Positions 4,745 to 12,971 of a DNA stretch of 16,117 bases are shown here, piece after piece. A model generated the notes under the pieces. The model was not told where the DNA came from. It worked only from the letters and a program-made list of their open reading frames with translations, and ran no database searches. Within the stretch, counting starts at the first letter, position 1. Every line of letters starts with the position of its first letter. The stretch comes from Flavobacteriaceae bacterium (GTDB lineage Bacteria; Bacteroidota; Bacteroidia; Flavobacteriales; Flavobacteriaceae). Location of the stretch: NCBI GenBank assembly GCA_013042825.1, contig JABDPL010000201.1, positions 1 to 16,117 of the forward strand, written 5' to 3'. The position numbers and the translations under genes are program-made.

Positions 4745-7345
4745 TTAGTTCTTCGTTTTCTCCTCAGAGGTTTCTTCAACTTCTTTTATCATCTTTTTTA
4801 TTTTCTTCGCACCCCTTTCATCAGCCTGCATAGCTTCGATCTTGGCCTTCACTTCTGATTCGGTTCCCTCCATGACCTCGGTTGCGGTTTTTTCTACACC
4901 ATCTTCTATATAGGTTGTGGTTACCGTAGCTTTTACCGTCCCATCAGTCAAAGTCTCCATGTTGACATTGATCTCCTTCTTAATCTGGTCCCTTTTAACG
5001 TCCTCCCCATGTTCTACATGAATTCCTTCAGCCTCTAGTTCCGCCAATTTAGCATTGACCTCATCCTCGGTGCCTTCGATGACCTGTTCATCGGTTGTTT
5101 CCTCTCCGTCTTTATTTGTTGTGGTGGTCACAGTAGCTTTAAAAGAACCATCGTCATTTGATTCCATTTCGATCAAGACCTCTTTTTTCATATCAGTTAA
5201 TTGAGCCATCGCCTGATCAGACGAATCTACAGACAAAGCAATACTTGGTGCGATCACCAGGGCAACAACCGACATAAGCTTTAATAGTATGTTCAGCGAA
5301 GGGCCTGATGTATCCTTAAACGGATCACCAACCGTATCACCTACTACTGCAGATTTATGCGCTTCCGTTCCTTTACGGCCCTGTTCCTCGATCATCTTCT
5401 TGGCATTATCCCATGCGCCTCCGGCATTAGATTGGAAGATCGCCATAAGAACACCCGCAGTTGTAACTCCCGCCAATAATCCACCGAGCATTTCCGCACC
5501 ACCAATAAACCCAACGCCCACCGGTACCGCAATTGCCAAAATACCAGGTAAGACCATTTCTCGGATCGAGGCCTTGGTTGAGATCTCAACACATTTCTCA
5601 TATTCTGCAAAACCATCTGCAGCATCGAATATCTTACGGTCTGCTTCAGAAGCCTTAGACATATCCGAATCGTATTTTCGCATCACCTCAAGCGCATTTT
5701 TCAGCTCAGGAATATCGCGGAACTGACGTCGAACCTCTTCGATCATTGCCATGGCCGCGCGTCCTACCGCATTCATCGACAAGGCTGAGAATACAAATGG
5801 AAGCATTCCACCAACTAATAATCCTGCCATGATCTTGGGTTGTGATACATCAATCGCAGTTACATTGGCCGTTTTCATAAAAGCTGCGAATAATGCAAGG
5901 GCTGTAAGCGCTGCCGATGCAATCGCGAACCCTTTACCGATTGCCGCAGTTGTATTTCCAACCGCATCGAGCTTGTCGGTTCGCTGACGAACCTCGCTTG
6001 GCAATTCACTCATCTCGGCAATTCCTCCGGCATTATCTGAGATAGGGCCATAGGCATCAACTGCCAATTGAATGCCTGTATTTGCAAGCATACCAACAGC
6101 TGCGATAGCAATTCCGTACAGGCCGGCAAAATGGTGTGATATCATAATCGCCGCTGCAATCAAAATAATAGGAATCGCAGTAGATATCATTCCTACGCCT
6201 AATCCGGCAATAATATTGGTAGCCGATCCTGTTTCAGATTGCCTGACTATTGACAGCACCGGTTTCTTTCCGGTACCGGTATAATATTCTGTGACCTTTC
6301 CCACTAAAAGTCCTGCGATCAATCCGGTGATAACCGCTATAAATATTCCCAAGGAACCATATGGCAAACCTTCTATTTCTTCAGGAATAAAGGCTCGAAT
6401 AATAAACCATGAAGCAATTAGCATCAGGAATGCAGAACCAAATTCTCCAAGATTCAATGCTTTATGCGGCGATCCCCCTTCTTTTACTCGTACGAAGAAG
6501 GTTCCTATAATCGACATAATGATACCAACTGCTGCCAGGGCAAGTGGTAAATAAACCGCGCCCAGGCCGTCCAATTCGGGGGTAACAATAAGTGCTCCCA
6601 AAACCATAGTACCGATTATCGAACCTACATAAGACTCAAACAGGTCGGCACCCATACCGGCAACGTCACCAACATTGTCACCAACGTTATCAGCAATTGT
6701 TGCGGGATTCAGCGGGTGATCCTCAGGAATACCAGCCTCAACTTTACCAACCAGATCGGCACCCACATCAGCGGCTTTGGTATAAATTCCACCACCAACA
6801 CGGGCAAACAGTGCTATAGAAGATGCACCAAGAGAAAATCCGGAAAGTACATTAAGCACCTCCGATATTCCCCAACCCTGAGTATTATAAAAAGCGAACA
6901 ATCCGCTCAGACCTAATACACCAAGGCCAACAACGCCTAATCCCATAACAGATCCTCCGGCGAAGGCCACTTCAAGAGCCTTTCCAAGAGACGTTCGGGC
7001 GGCTTGTGTTGTTCGAACATTCGCTTTGGTAGCCACGCGCATACCAATAAATCCAGCTAAGCCGGAACAGATGGCTCCAACAACAAATGAGATAGCCACC
7101 ATCCAATTCGAATCAGCCTCAGATTGACCTTTAAAGACCAAGAGAACGGCAACCGCCAATACGAAAATTGAAAGAATTTTGTATTCTGATTTTAAAAATG
7201 ACATGGCTCCATCAGCGATATTTTTCGCGATTCGAGCCATCTTTTCGTCTCCAACCTCCTGTTTTGAAACCCAGATATTTTTAAATAAAACAAATAGTAG
7301 TGCCAGGACCCCAAAGGCTGGTAAAAAATCGACTAATAATTCCAT
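4745..7345 (-). CDS. hppA: Membrane-bound pyrophosphatase, K+-dependent, probably Na+-translocating
   Basis: 866 residues. It couples pyrophosphate hydrolysis to ion export across the inner membrane. The multi-helix core covers about 1-703. Pyrophosphate/Mg-binding motifs are visible: DVGADLVGKVE (193-203), DNVGDNVGD (219-227) and DNAGGIAEM (437-445), plus C-terminal motifs near 669-679. Residue 467 in GNTTAA is alanine; K+-independent enzymes have lysine there, so this is a K+-dependent type. Glu237 in ADLFESY matches the ion-gate glutamate of Na+-pumping enzymes, so Na+ (or mixed Na+/H+) transport is likely; this is inference. After the last helix (VVALVIAPSIAL) there is a hydrophilic extension of about 160 residues, absent from ordinary family members, holding a duplicated module. 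Since both termini of these pumps face outside, the tail is probably periplasmic. It has its own promoter at 7370-7377. Confidence 0.95.
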   Translation of the reverse strand: MELLVDFLPAFGVLALLFVLFKNIWVSKQEVGDEKMARIAKNIADGAMSFLKSEYKILSIFVLAVAVLLVFKGQSEADSNWMVAISFVVGAICSGLAGFIGMRVATKANVRTTQAARTSLGKALEVAFAGGSVMGLGVVGLGVLGLSGLFAFYNTQGWGISEVLNVLSGFSLGASSIALFARVGGGIYTKAADVGADLVGKVEAGIPEDHPLNPATIADNVGDNVGDVAGMGADLFESYVGSIIGTMVLGALIVTPELDGLGAVYLPLALAAVGIIMSIIGTFFVRVKEGGSPHKALNLGEFGSAFLMLIASWFIIRAFIPEEIEGLPYGSLGIFIAVITGLIAGLLVGKVTEYYTGTGKKPVLSIVRQSETGSATNIIAGLGVGMISTAIPIILIAAAIMISHHFAGLYGIAIAAVGMLANTGIQLAVDAYGPISDNAGGIAEMSELPSEVRQRTDKLDAVGNTTAAIGKGFAIASAALTALALFAAFMKTANVTAIDVSQPKIMAGLLVGGMLPFVFSALSMNAVGRAAMAMIEEVRRQFRDIPELKNALEVMRKYDSDMSKASEADRKIFDAADGFAEYEKCVEISTKASIREMVLPGILAIAVPVGVGFIGGAEMLGGLLAGVTTAGVLMAIFQSNAGGAWDNAKKMIEEQGRKGTEAHKSAVVGDTVGDPFKDTSGPSLNILLKLMSVVALVIAPSIALSVDSSDQAMAQLTDMKKEVLIEMESNDDGSFKATVTTTTNKDGEETTDEQVIEGTEDEVNAKLAELEAEGIHVEHGEDVKRDQIKKEINVNMETLTDGTVKATVTTTYIEDGVEKTATEVMEGTESEVKAKIEAMQADERGAKKIKKMIKEVEETSEEKTKN
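4817..4975 (-). repeat. hppA tail module, copy B (residues 791-843)
   Basis: Second copy of a 53-residue module in the C-terminal extension of the pyrophosphatase. It aligns without gaps to copy A with about 26 identical residues, sharing DG..KATVTTT, DG.E.T, V.EGTE.EV.AK and a final helix. Nucleotide identity is low, so the duplication is old or diverged under protein-level constraint. Confidence 0.8.
5024..5182 (-). repeat. hppA tail module, copy A (residues 722-774)
   Basis: First copy of the duplicated module. The predicted pattern is two beta strands (EVLIEMES and FKATVTTTT) around a DG turn, a hydrophilic hairpin with DGEE, and a helix beginning EGTEDEVNAKL. Period from copy A to copy B is 69 residues, with a charged linker (HVEHGEDVKRDQIKK) between. 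The tail ends in a Lys/Glu-rich stretch. Confidence 0.8.
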
Positions 7346-7369
7346 GAGTTAGTTTTTTATTTGACGCGG

Positions 7370-7377
7370 CAAAAATA
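7370..7377 (-). promoter_or_regulatory. -7 promoter element of hppA
   Basis: On the minus strand TATTTTTG matches TAnnTTTG exactly. It lies about 25 bases before the ATG at 7345, giving a short A/T-rich leader. The local sequence TTAGTATTTTTGC is identical to that at the pdhB promoter. The -33 region is a T run rather than a clean TTTG. Confidence 0.65.
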
Positions 7378-7479
7378 CTAAAATATGGGTGATAAAAAAG
7401 GGATTATGCTATAAATACTTCTACTTGGCATAACCGAATTCAAAGATTTGCAGTTCGGTTTTTAAGCTTAGAAAACACA

Positions 7480-9972
7480 TTAAAAATTGAAGCCAAAAGT
7501 AGCGGTCAATCCAAATTTTCTCGCATCAGGATTGTCTAAATAATTTCCGCGGAAATTGAAATCGATCCGCAACACCTTGAAGATATTTCCAATCCCAAAA
7601 CTATACTCCCAATAGACCTGATCATCCGGAGCCTGATATTCCAGGCCCGAGGCATTTAATGCCCTGTTCTCATCTGAAACCTGGCCCCAAACACCCCGTA
7701 TACTCACATATTCTCTCAGGTTCAGCTTACGAATTACCGGAATCCTCGAGAACAGGCGGCCGTTAAAATTATGAAGCAGGTAAACCGAGGTGTAGGTGTC
7801 GGTTACGAACTCATAGAAATCCAATTGGGAAAAGGTGTTATAAATTGAGAAAAACGACTGATTACCCGGAACTATGCTCAACAGCCCGAGTGGCACTTCA
7901 CCAAAAGTTTTGCCCGCTTCTATAGTAGAAAACAGACGTCCGAATCCTCCTAATTGCCAGGGTTGCGTATAGGAAAACTGGATCTTGGTGTAATCGAAAT
8001 CACTGTTAAACAGGTCTCTTGATCCAATCGTAAGACGGGTATACAGTCTCGCAAAATAATCATTGGATTCGTGGCGTTCCACACCATAACCGGTCATTTT
8101 TCTTCCCGGAAAGGCAAAAGCGCTGATAGTCGTTTCAAACTGCTTGACCTTGGAACTAACCCCGGTTGGAGACTCCGGGTCGAAATAATCCAGACTAAAG
8201 GTTTCCGAAGCCGATTCCAGCGATCGATAGTTCCCCCCCAGGCGGAAGGCCACATTTTTCCAGGGCTCAAACTCAACTGCTAAAATGCCCAGTTTGAGTT
8301 TGGTAAGTTTATCGTTGTTTGCCCTTATGTTTACCGTACCTGATGCCAGGCTTCGCCCAAGCACATCTGTCGATGCGGTAAGGCTTGCACCGATTTGCTC
8401 AACGTCATCCCTGAAACCTCCGGAAATGATCAATCGCGATTTTTTCTCAAGAAGCACCTTTCCAGATATTCCGAATTTAAAAGCCTTATCCCTGGTGCCA
8501 TAAGCTACAAACCCTTCAATCCTCCAGGGGTCATTTCTAGAAAAATAGGTGCGGCCACCGGTTCGAAGTCGCAGTCCCTCAACATCATTGAATCCGAAGG
8601 TTGAGAAAATCGGGCCATAGTCAAAATTGATACTCGGAAACTCGATATATCCGGATGAAAGAATACTACCGATATTATAAAGTGTTTTGAATTTCCTGGT
8701 CTTGGTAAGTGTATCCAGCATTTTGTAAATGCCGCGCTCATCTTTACTCAGCCCCTCCTGACGTTTCGAATCCCAAAATACCTGATCACGATTATACAGG
8801 GCTTCGTCAAAACTGAAAACCTCCTCCTCATAGAACTCCCGCTCTTTGGGTTCATCAAAACTGTAATTGTCGTAGAGCGTAGTGCGCTTACCATATATAC
8901 CTCGCGATTTTTCTTTCTTGTTGAGCGCAAAATCGGAGAGCATATAATCCCGTTTTACCAAAAAGATCGAATCGTTAAGCACTTCGAATTCCTGTTCGAT
9001 ATAGATCTCCTTAACCCAGTTGATATTCGCACTTTTCGAAGCCTGTAGATTGATCTCTTTGATCGCATATGTCGTATCGCTTACCCAAAAATCACCCTTA
9101 AAGGTGAGCTCGTTTCTGCGCCTGGGATAATAGATGATATTATAGCACCATTTATTATCGATAAAGGCGCTGTCTGATAATATGTAGTTATAGATATCTA
9201 TACCGGTTCGCGACAAGGGGCTGACAAAACTCTTATCGAAGAATTTCAGATAATTGTCGTAGACATTTAAATCGGTATAGAGGTCATCGACGAAATCGAT
9301 GATCACCTGGTTATCGCTGAAGCCGGAATTCTTGTTCCCCAATAAAACCTCTTTTTCCTTATTCATCAGATTGTCACCATACACTTCCGAAGCCGCCTCA
9401 TTGATGAACATCGGGAGATAGGTTTTACCGGTTACGCTGGAGGTGTCAACATATTCAAATACGAACTCCATTCCCCTGAACAGTTTACTTCGAATAAGGG
9501 CGCTATCGACCGTATTGATATCGAATTCGACCTTTTCATATTTGTCATAACGGTATTGATCAAATTGTTCGAGCCCGTTTTTTCTTTTGTACTCCCATAT
9601 CTTCCGGAGAAGATCGATAGCTGGATTATTCTTTTTGGGCTGCTTGCCTCTTACGATAACCACCTCATCAAGAGTAGAGGCCTCTTCCTTTAAAACAAAT
9701 CTCAAATCATAATTGACCTTACCGGCCAGGGGGACTTCAAGTGTTTCAAACCCGATAAATGATACGATAAGTGTTTCGTGTGTTTCTGAAGACTCCAGGT
9801 AAAACCTGCCGTTTTCATCAGTTATGGTGCCTTCCGTAGAATTTTTAAAAATCACATTGGCAAAGGGGATGGGCAGGTCGGTATCGTCAAAAACATAACC
9901 GCTAACTTTGGTTTGGCCCCAGGACACCAGGACCATAAAAGAAAACAATATTGAAGTTACTGTCCTTTTCAT
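7480..9972 (-). CDS. DUF5686 / carboxypeptidase-regulatory-like outer-membrane protein
   Basis: 830 residues from ATG 9972; a TTG six bases upstream is possible but less likely. A signal peptide (MKRTVTSILFSFMVLVSWG) is followed by a CarboxypepD_reg-like beta-sandwich at about 22-100 (VSGYVFDD, PFANVIFKN, GTITDENGRF, VSFIGFE) and a TLDEVVIV strand. The long remainder matches the DUF5686 type of Bacteroidota protein. Its last third is rich in alternating strands with Arg/Tyr/Phe and ends in FGLTATFGFNF, an aromatic C-terminus as found on outer-membrane beta-barrels. It lacks a TonB plug domain and is shorter than SusC receptors, so it is not a classic TonB-dependent transporter; function unknown. 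The gene lies downstream of pdhB in the same direction, with the hairpin at 9983-10010 between them and no promoter of its own that I can see. Confidence 0.88.
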   Translation of the reverse strand: MKRTVTSILFSFMVLVSWGQTKVSGYVFDDTDLPIPFANVIFKNSTEGTITDENGRFYLESSETHETLIVSFIGFETLEVPLAGKVNYDLRFVLKEEASTLDEVVIVRGKQPKKNNPAIDLLRKIWEYKRKNGLEQFDQYRYDKYEKVEFDINTVDSALIRSKLFRGMEFVFEYVDTSSVTGKTYLPMFINEAASEVYGDNLMNKEKEVLLGNKNSGFSDNQVIIDFVDDLYTDLNVYDNYLKFFDKSFVSPLSRTGIDIYNYILSDSAFIDNKWCYNIIYYPRRRNELTFKGDFWVSDTTYAIKEINLQASKSANINWVKEIYIEQEFEVLNDSIFLVKRDYMLSDFALNKKEKSRGIYGKRTTLYDNYSFDEPKEREFYEEEVFSFDEALYNRDQVFWDSKRQEGLSKDERGIYKMLDTLTKTRKFKTLYNIGSILSSGYIEFPSINFDYGPIFSTFGFNDVEGLRLRTGGRTYFSRNDPWRIEGFVAYGTRDKAFKFGISGKVLLEKKSRLIISGGFRDDVEQIGASLTASTDVLGRSLASGTVNIRANNDKLTKLKLGILAVEFEPWKNVAFRLGGNYRSLESASETFSLDYFDPESPTGVSSKVKQFETTISAFAFPGRKMTGYGVERHESNDYFARLYTRLTIGSRDLFNSDFDYTKIQFSYTQPWQLGGFGRLFSTIEAGKTFGEVPLGLLSIVPGNQSFFSIYNTFSQLDFYEFVTDTYTSVYLLHNFNGRLFSRIPVIRKLNLREYVSIRGVWGQVSDENRALNASGLEYQAPDDQVYWEYSFGIGNIFKVLRIDFNFRGNYLDNPDARKFGLTATFGFNF

Positions 9973-9976
9973 AAAC

Positions 9977-10010
9977 AAAAAAACTTCACTAACGACTACG
10001 CTAATGAAGT
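9977..10010 (-). terminator. Intrinsic terminator/attenuator hairpin between pdhB and the DUF5686 gene
   Basis: On the minus strand an 11-bp stem (ACTTCATTAGC paired with GTTAGTGAAGT, two G-T wobbles, six-base loop) is followed by seven T residues, a textbook Rho-independent terminator 29 bases after the pdhB stop. Its T tract ends only five bases before the ATG of the next gene at 9972, so it occupies that gene's leader. Confidence 0.85.
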
Positions 10011-10038
10011 CTTTTCAATAAACGTTTGATTATTCAAT

Positions 10039-11016
10039 TTATTGGTACATAACCTTTTTAACCGATTTGATCACATCCTCATAATTGGGTAACCATTCAG
10101 CCAGAAGTACTGGTGAATATGGTGCGGGTGTATCGGCAGTATTTATTTTTTCAATAGGAGCGTCCAAATAATCGAATGCCTGACTTTGCACCTGATAGGT
10201 GATCTCGGTAGCTACATTTCCAAACGGCCAGGCTTCTTCCAAAATAACAAGACGGTTTGTTTTCTTAACCGATTCCAAAATGGTCTTGTGATCCATAGGC
10301 CTGACCGTTCTCAGGTCGATAACCTCACAGGATATCCCTTCCTTCTCCAACTCATCTGCTGCTTTATACGCCTCCTTTATGATTTTCCCAAACGAGACTA
10401 TGGTCACATCCTTTCCTTCACGCTTGATTTCAGCCACACCAATGGGCAGCACATATTCACCCTCCGGCACCTCACCTTTATCACCATACATCTGTTCGCT
10501 TTCCATGAAGATCACAGGATCATCATCCCTTATGGCCGATTTCAGCAAGCCTTTTGCATCATAAGGATTGGAAGGAACCACAACCTTTAGTCCTGGCGTA
10601 TTGGCGAACCAGCTTTCGAAGGCCTGGGAGTGCGTAGCCGCTAACTGGCCTGCTGAAGCCGTTGGGCCACGAAATACAATGGGACATTTAAACTGGCCTC
10701 CGGACATTTGCCTGATCTTGGCCGCATTATTGATGATCTGATCTATCCCAACCAGAGAAAAATTAAAGGTCATAAACTCAACAATCGGGCGGTTTCCGGT
10801 CATGGTCGACCCTACGGCAACTCCCGAAAATCCAAGCTCGGAAATCGGGGTATCGATCACCCGTTTCGGGCCAAATTCATCTAACATGCCTTTTGAAGCT
10901 TTGTATGCTCCATTATATTCTGCCACTTCTTCCCCCATGAGATAAATGCTCTCATCTCTGCGCATTTCTTCACTCATCGCCTCTGCAATGGCTTCTCTAA
11001 ATTGTATTGTTCTCAT
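10039..11016 (-). CDS. pdhB: Pyruvate dehydrogenase E1 component, beta subunit
   Basis: 325 residues, the family's usual length. It forms the alpha2beta2 E1 enzyme that decarboxylates pyruvate with thiamine diphosphate and passes the acetyl group to E2 lipoyl arms. Visible landmarks are the cofactor-contacting glutamate in LMGEEVAEYNGAYK (Glu29/30), DTPISELGFSGVAVG (55-69), EFMTFNFSLVGIDQI (80-94), the conserved His129 in ATHSQAFESW, and the C-terminal transketolase domain with IDLRTVRPMD and EEAWPFG. The YNGAYK and DTPISE forms fit pyruvate rather than branched-chain E1 beta, though this is not absolute. No E1 alpha or E2 gene lies next to it, so the complex is encoded at more than one locus. 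The gene has its own promoter at 11040-11072 and diverges from etfB. Confidence 0.95.
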   Translation of the reverse strand: MRTIQFREAIAEAMSEEMRRDESIYLMGEEVAEYNGAYKASKGMLDEFGPKRVIDTPISELGFSGVAVGSTMTGNRPIVEFMTFNFSLVGIDQIINNAAKIRQMSGGQFKCPIVFRGPTASAGQLAATHSQAFESWFANTPGLKVVVPSNPYDAKGLLKSAIRDDDPVIFMESEQMYGDKGEVPEGEYVLPIGVAEIKREGKDVTIVSFGKIIKEAYKAADELEKEGISCEVIDLRTVRPMDHKTILESVKKTNRLVILEEAWPFGNVATEITYQVQSQAFDYLDAPIEKINTADTPAPYSPVLLAEWLPNYEDVIKSVKKVMYQ

Positions 11017-11039
11017 CTTTTATCAAAAATCATGAGTTG

Positions 11040-11072
11040 CAAAAATACTAATTAAAGTAGAACAAAATCAAA
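11040..11072 (-). promoter_or_regulatory. pdhB promoter (-33 TTTG / -7 TATTTTTG)
   Basis: On the minus strand TTTG (11072-11069) is followed by 21 bases and then TATTTTTG (11047-11040), an exact fit to the Bacteroidota promoter layout. The ATG of pdhB is about 24 bases beyond the -7 box, giving a short leader. This is the cleanest promoter in the window. Confidence 0.75.
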
Positions 11073-11095
11073 GCCTTTAATTCAAATAAATTTAT

Positions 11096-11107
11096 TATGC
11101 ATGCATA
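11096..11107. repeat. 12-bp perfect palindrome in the pdhB-etfB divergent region
   Basis: TATGCATGCATA is a perfect palindrome about 22 bp upstream of the likely etfB -7 box and about 24 bp upstream of the pdhB -33 box. It could bind a dimeric regulator of both genes; a chance origin is also possible in such A/T-rich DNA. Confidence 0.35.
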
Positions 11108-11128
11108 GGATTTTTTGCTAAAATTGCT

Positions 11129-11136
11129 TACCTTCG
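11129..11136 (+). promoter_or_regulatory. Possible -7 promoter element of etfB
   Basis: TACCTTCG matches TAnnTTTG at seven of eight positions and lies about 38 bases before ATG 11175. No TTTG is found at the expected -33 distance (the nearest, at 11114-11117, is too close), so the assignment is tentative. Confidence 0.4.
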
Positions 11137-11174
11137 TATGCGCAAAATTTCGTCTAATCTTTTCTGAATAAACT

Positions 11175-11921
11175 ATGAAAATACTCGTTTGTATAAGCCA
11201 TGTTCCCGATACAACATCAAAGATCAATTTCTCGGATTCCGATAGTAAGTTCGATCCTACAGGGGTTCAATTTGTGATCAATCCAAATGATGAGTTCGGA
11301 CTTACAAGGGCGATGTGGTTCAAAGAAAAACAAGGTGCAGCTGTAGAGGTTGTAACCGTTGGAGGGCCAGAGGTAGAGCCTACCATTAGAAAGGCCCTGG
11401 CCATAGGTGCCGACTCAGCTATTCGCGTAGACATCCCGGCCGTTGATGGCCTGCAGGTTGCCAGAGAACTGGCCGCCGTAGTGAAAGACGGGGGTTATGA
11501 TCTCATTATCGCAGGACGGGAATCAATAGATTATAATGGTGGTATGGTCCCGGGCATGCTTGCTGAACTCACAGGAGCTGAGTTCGTGAATAATTGTATC
11601 GGGCTGGAGGTTGAAGGCAATACCGCAACAGCTTCCCGTGAAATGGATGGCGGCAAGGAAACCGTAACTGCCGGACTACCACTCGTAATCGGAGGCCAAA
11701 AAGGCCTGGTGGAAGAAAGTGACCTCCGCATACCGAATATGAGAGGCATTATGATGGCCAGGAAAAAGCCACTAAACGTAATTCCGGCTGCTAATTCCAG
11801 TGTCGAAACGGAATTCGTGAAATTTGAAAAACCCGCCCCGAAAGGAGCAGTCAAACTTGTAGATGAAGGCAATCTCGATGAACTCATCGACTTGTTGCAT
11901 AATGAAGCCAAGGCTATTTAA
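11175..11921 (+). CDS. etfB: Electron transfer flavoprotein, beta subunit
   Basis: 248 residues, normal for EtfB. With EtfA it forms the soluble FAD/AMP heterodimer that takes electrons from acyl-CoA dehydrogenases and similar flavoenzymes and passes them to ETF-quinone oxidoreductase. Family features are the N-terminal strand MKILVCISHVPDT, NPNDEFGLTRA (36-46), the nucleotide-binding region AGRESIDYNGGMVPGMLAELTG (113-134), VIGGQKGL (171-178), and the signature RIPNMRGIMMARKKPL (185-200). The form is that of the ordinary beta-oxidation (group I) ETF rather than the bifurcating FixA type; this is a judgement from motif resemblance. The stop lies 21 bases before etfA, so the two are one operon. 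It is divergent from pdhB across a 158-base region. Confidence 0.96.
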   Translation: MKILVCISHVPDTTSKINFSDSDSKFDPTGVQFVINPNDEFGLTRAMWFKEKQGAAVEVVTVGGPEVEPTIRKALAIGADSAIRVDIPAVDGLQVARELAAVVKDGGYDLIIAGRESIDYNGGMVPGMLAELTGAEFVNNCIGLEVEGNTATASREMDGGKETVTAGLPLVIGGQKGLVEESDLRIPNMRGIMMARKKPLNVIPAANSSVETEFVKFEKPAPKGAVKLVDEGNLDELIDLLHNEAKAI

Positions 11922-11942
11922 TAACATCCCAAAACAAAGAAT

Positions 11943-12899
11943 ATGTCAGTCTTAGTATATACAGAATCAGAACAAGGAAAATTTAAAAAATCGGCATTTG
12001 AAGCAGCATCTTATGCCAGGGCCGTCGCAGACCAGATGGAAACTTCTGTAACAGCTGTTGCGGTAAATCAGGATGATGTCTCGGAGCTCGGCAATTATGG
12101 TGTTGATAAAGTCCTTAAGATCGCGAGTTCAGAAGCATTCAATGCCAAACAATATGCACACTACATAAAGCAAGCTGCAGAAACCGAATCGGCAGATATC
12201 ATCGTTTTGAGTTCCACCGCCGATAGTCGGTACCTGGCCCCTATTCTGGCCGTAGGCCTGAATGCGACATATGCCTCTAACGTTATCGAAGCACCATCGT
12301 CGGTTTCGCCCTTTACGGTTAAACGAACTGCCTTTACAAACAAGGCTTATGGATTGCTGGCGATGCATTCCGATAAAAAAGTTATCGGAGTTTCATCCAA
12401 TGCTTTTGGTCTTGTTGAAAAGCCGGTACAAACCACGGTTTCCGACTTTAATCCCGAGCTTGTGAATTCTTCCCTTGCCGTACAATCCATTGACAAGGAT
12501 ACGGGTCAGGTAAGTATAGCCGATGCCGAGATCGTTGTTTCTGCGGGCCGCGGACTAAAAGGCCCTGAAAACTGGGGCATGGTTGAGGAACTGGCCGAAG
12601 TTCTGGGAGCTGCAACAGCTTGCTCGAAACCGGTCTCCGACCTGGGATGGCGTCCGCATAGCGAGCACGTTGGACAAACGGGGAAACCTGTTGCTTCCAA
12701 TTTGTATATCGCCATTGGTATTTCCGGTGCAATTCAGCATTTAGCAGGTGTAAATGCCTCGAAAGTCAAGGTCGTGATCAATACCGATCCGGAAGCACCA
12801 TTCTTCAAAGCGGCGGATTATGGGGTAGTTGGTGATGCTTTTGAAGTCGTGCCAAAACTCATCGAAAAATTGAAGGTTTTTAAAGCGCAGAACGCATAA
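11943..12899 (+). CDS. etfA: Electron transfer flavoprotein, alpha subunit
   Basis: 318 residues, the standard length. The N-terminal alpha/beta domain (1-185) packs against EtfB, and the C-terminal domain (190-310) binds FAD. Key motifs in the latter are GRGLKGPENW (202-211), VGQTGKPV (243-250), GISGAIQHLAG (259-269), the strand and loop VINTDPEAPFF (278-288), and ADYGVVGD (291-298). These are those of ordinary ETF alpha. There is no extra ferredoxin domain, arguing against an electron-bifurcating EtfA. It follows etfB by 21 bases and is presumably translated in equal amounts. No clear hairpin terminator follows its stop at 12899, and the next gene has its own candidate promoter, so some read-through into the nuclease gene is possible. 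Confidence 0.96.
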   Translation: MSVLVYTESEQGKFKKSAFEAASYARAVADQMETSVTAVAVNQDDVSELGNYGVDKVLKIASSEAFNAKQYAHYIKQAAETESADIIVLSSTADSRYLAPILAVGLNATYASNVIEAPSSVSPFTVKRTAFTNKAYGLLAMHSDKKVIGVSSNAFGLVEKPVQTTVSDFNPELVNSSLAVQSIDKDTGQVSIADAEIVVSAGRGLKGPENWGMVEELAEVLGAATACSKPVSDLGWRPHSEHVGQTGKPVASNLYIAIGISGAIQHLAGVNASKVKVVINTDPEAPFFKAADYGVVGDAFEVVPKLIEKLKVFKAQNA

Positions 12900-12971
12900 T
12901 TTTTATAACTTGTACTTAGAATAGGACCGTTTATTTAGCGACTCTCCAATAATTAATTAGATCGATTTAGG

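Noticed and set aside
5289..5726. Long rightward frame opposite the hppA gene (145 codons), with several smaller ones at 5751-6554.
   Set aside because: They are antisense to a well-conserved membrane protein, are rich in Pro/Ala/Ile as expected from reversed codons, and lack promoters or recognisable domains.
7432..7460. Inverted repeat AACCGAA...TTCGGTT after the DUF5686 gene, considered as its terminator.
   Set aside because: The stem is only seven bp with a 15-base loop, and in the direction of transcription it is followed by ATGCC rather than a T tract; the T run is on the wrong side.
10186..10590. Rightward frame of 134 codons opposite pdhB.
   Set aside because: pdhB is unambiguous on the other strand; the frame shows no family resemblance and no promoter.
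12448..12732. Leftward frames opposite etfA, up to 94 codons.
   Set aside because: They mirror the conserved FAD-binding region of etfA and have no independent support.
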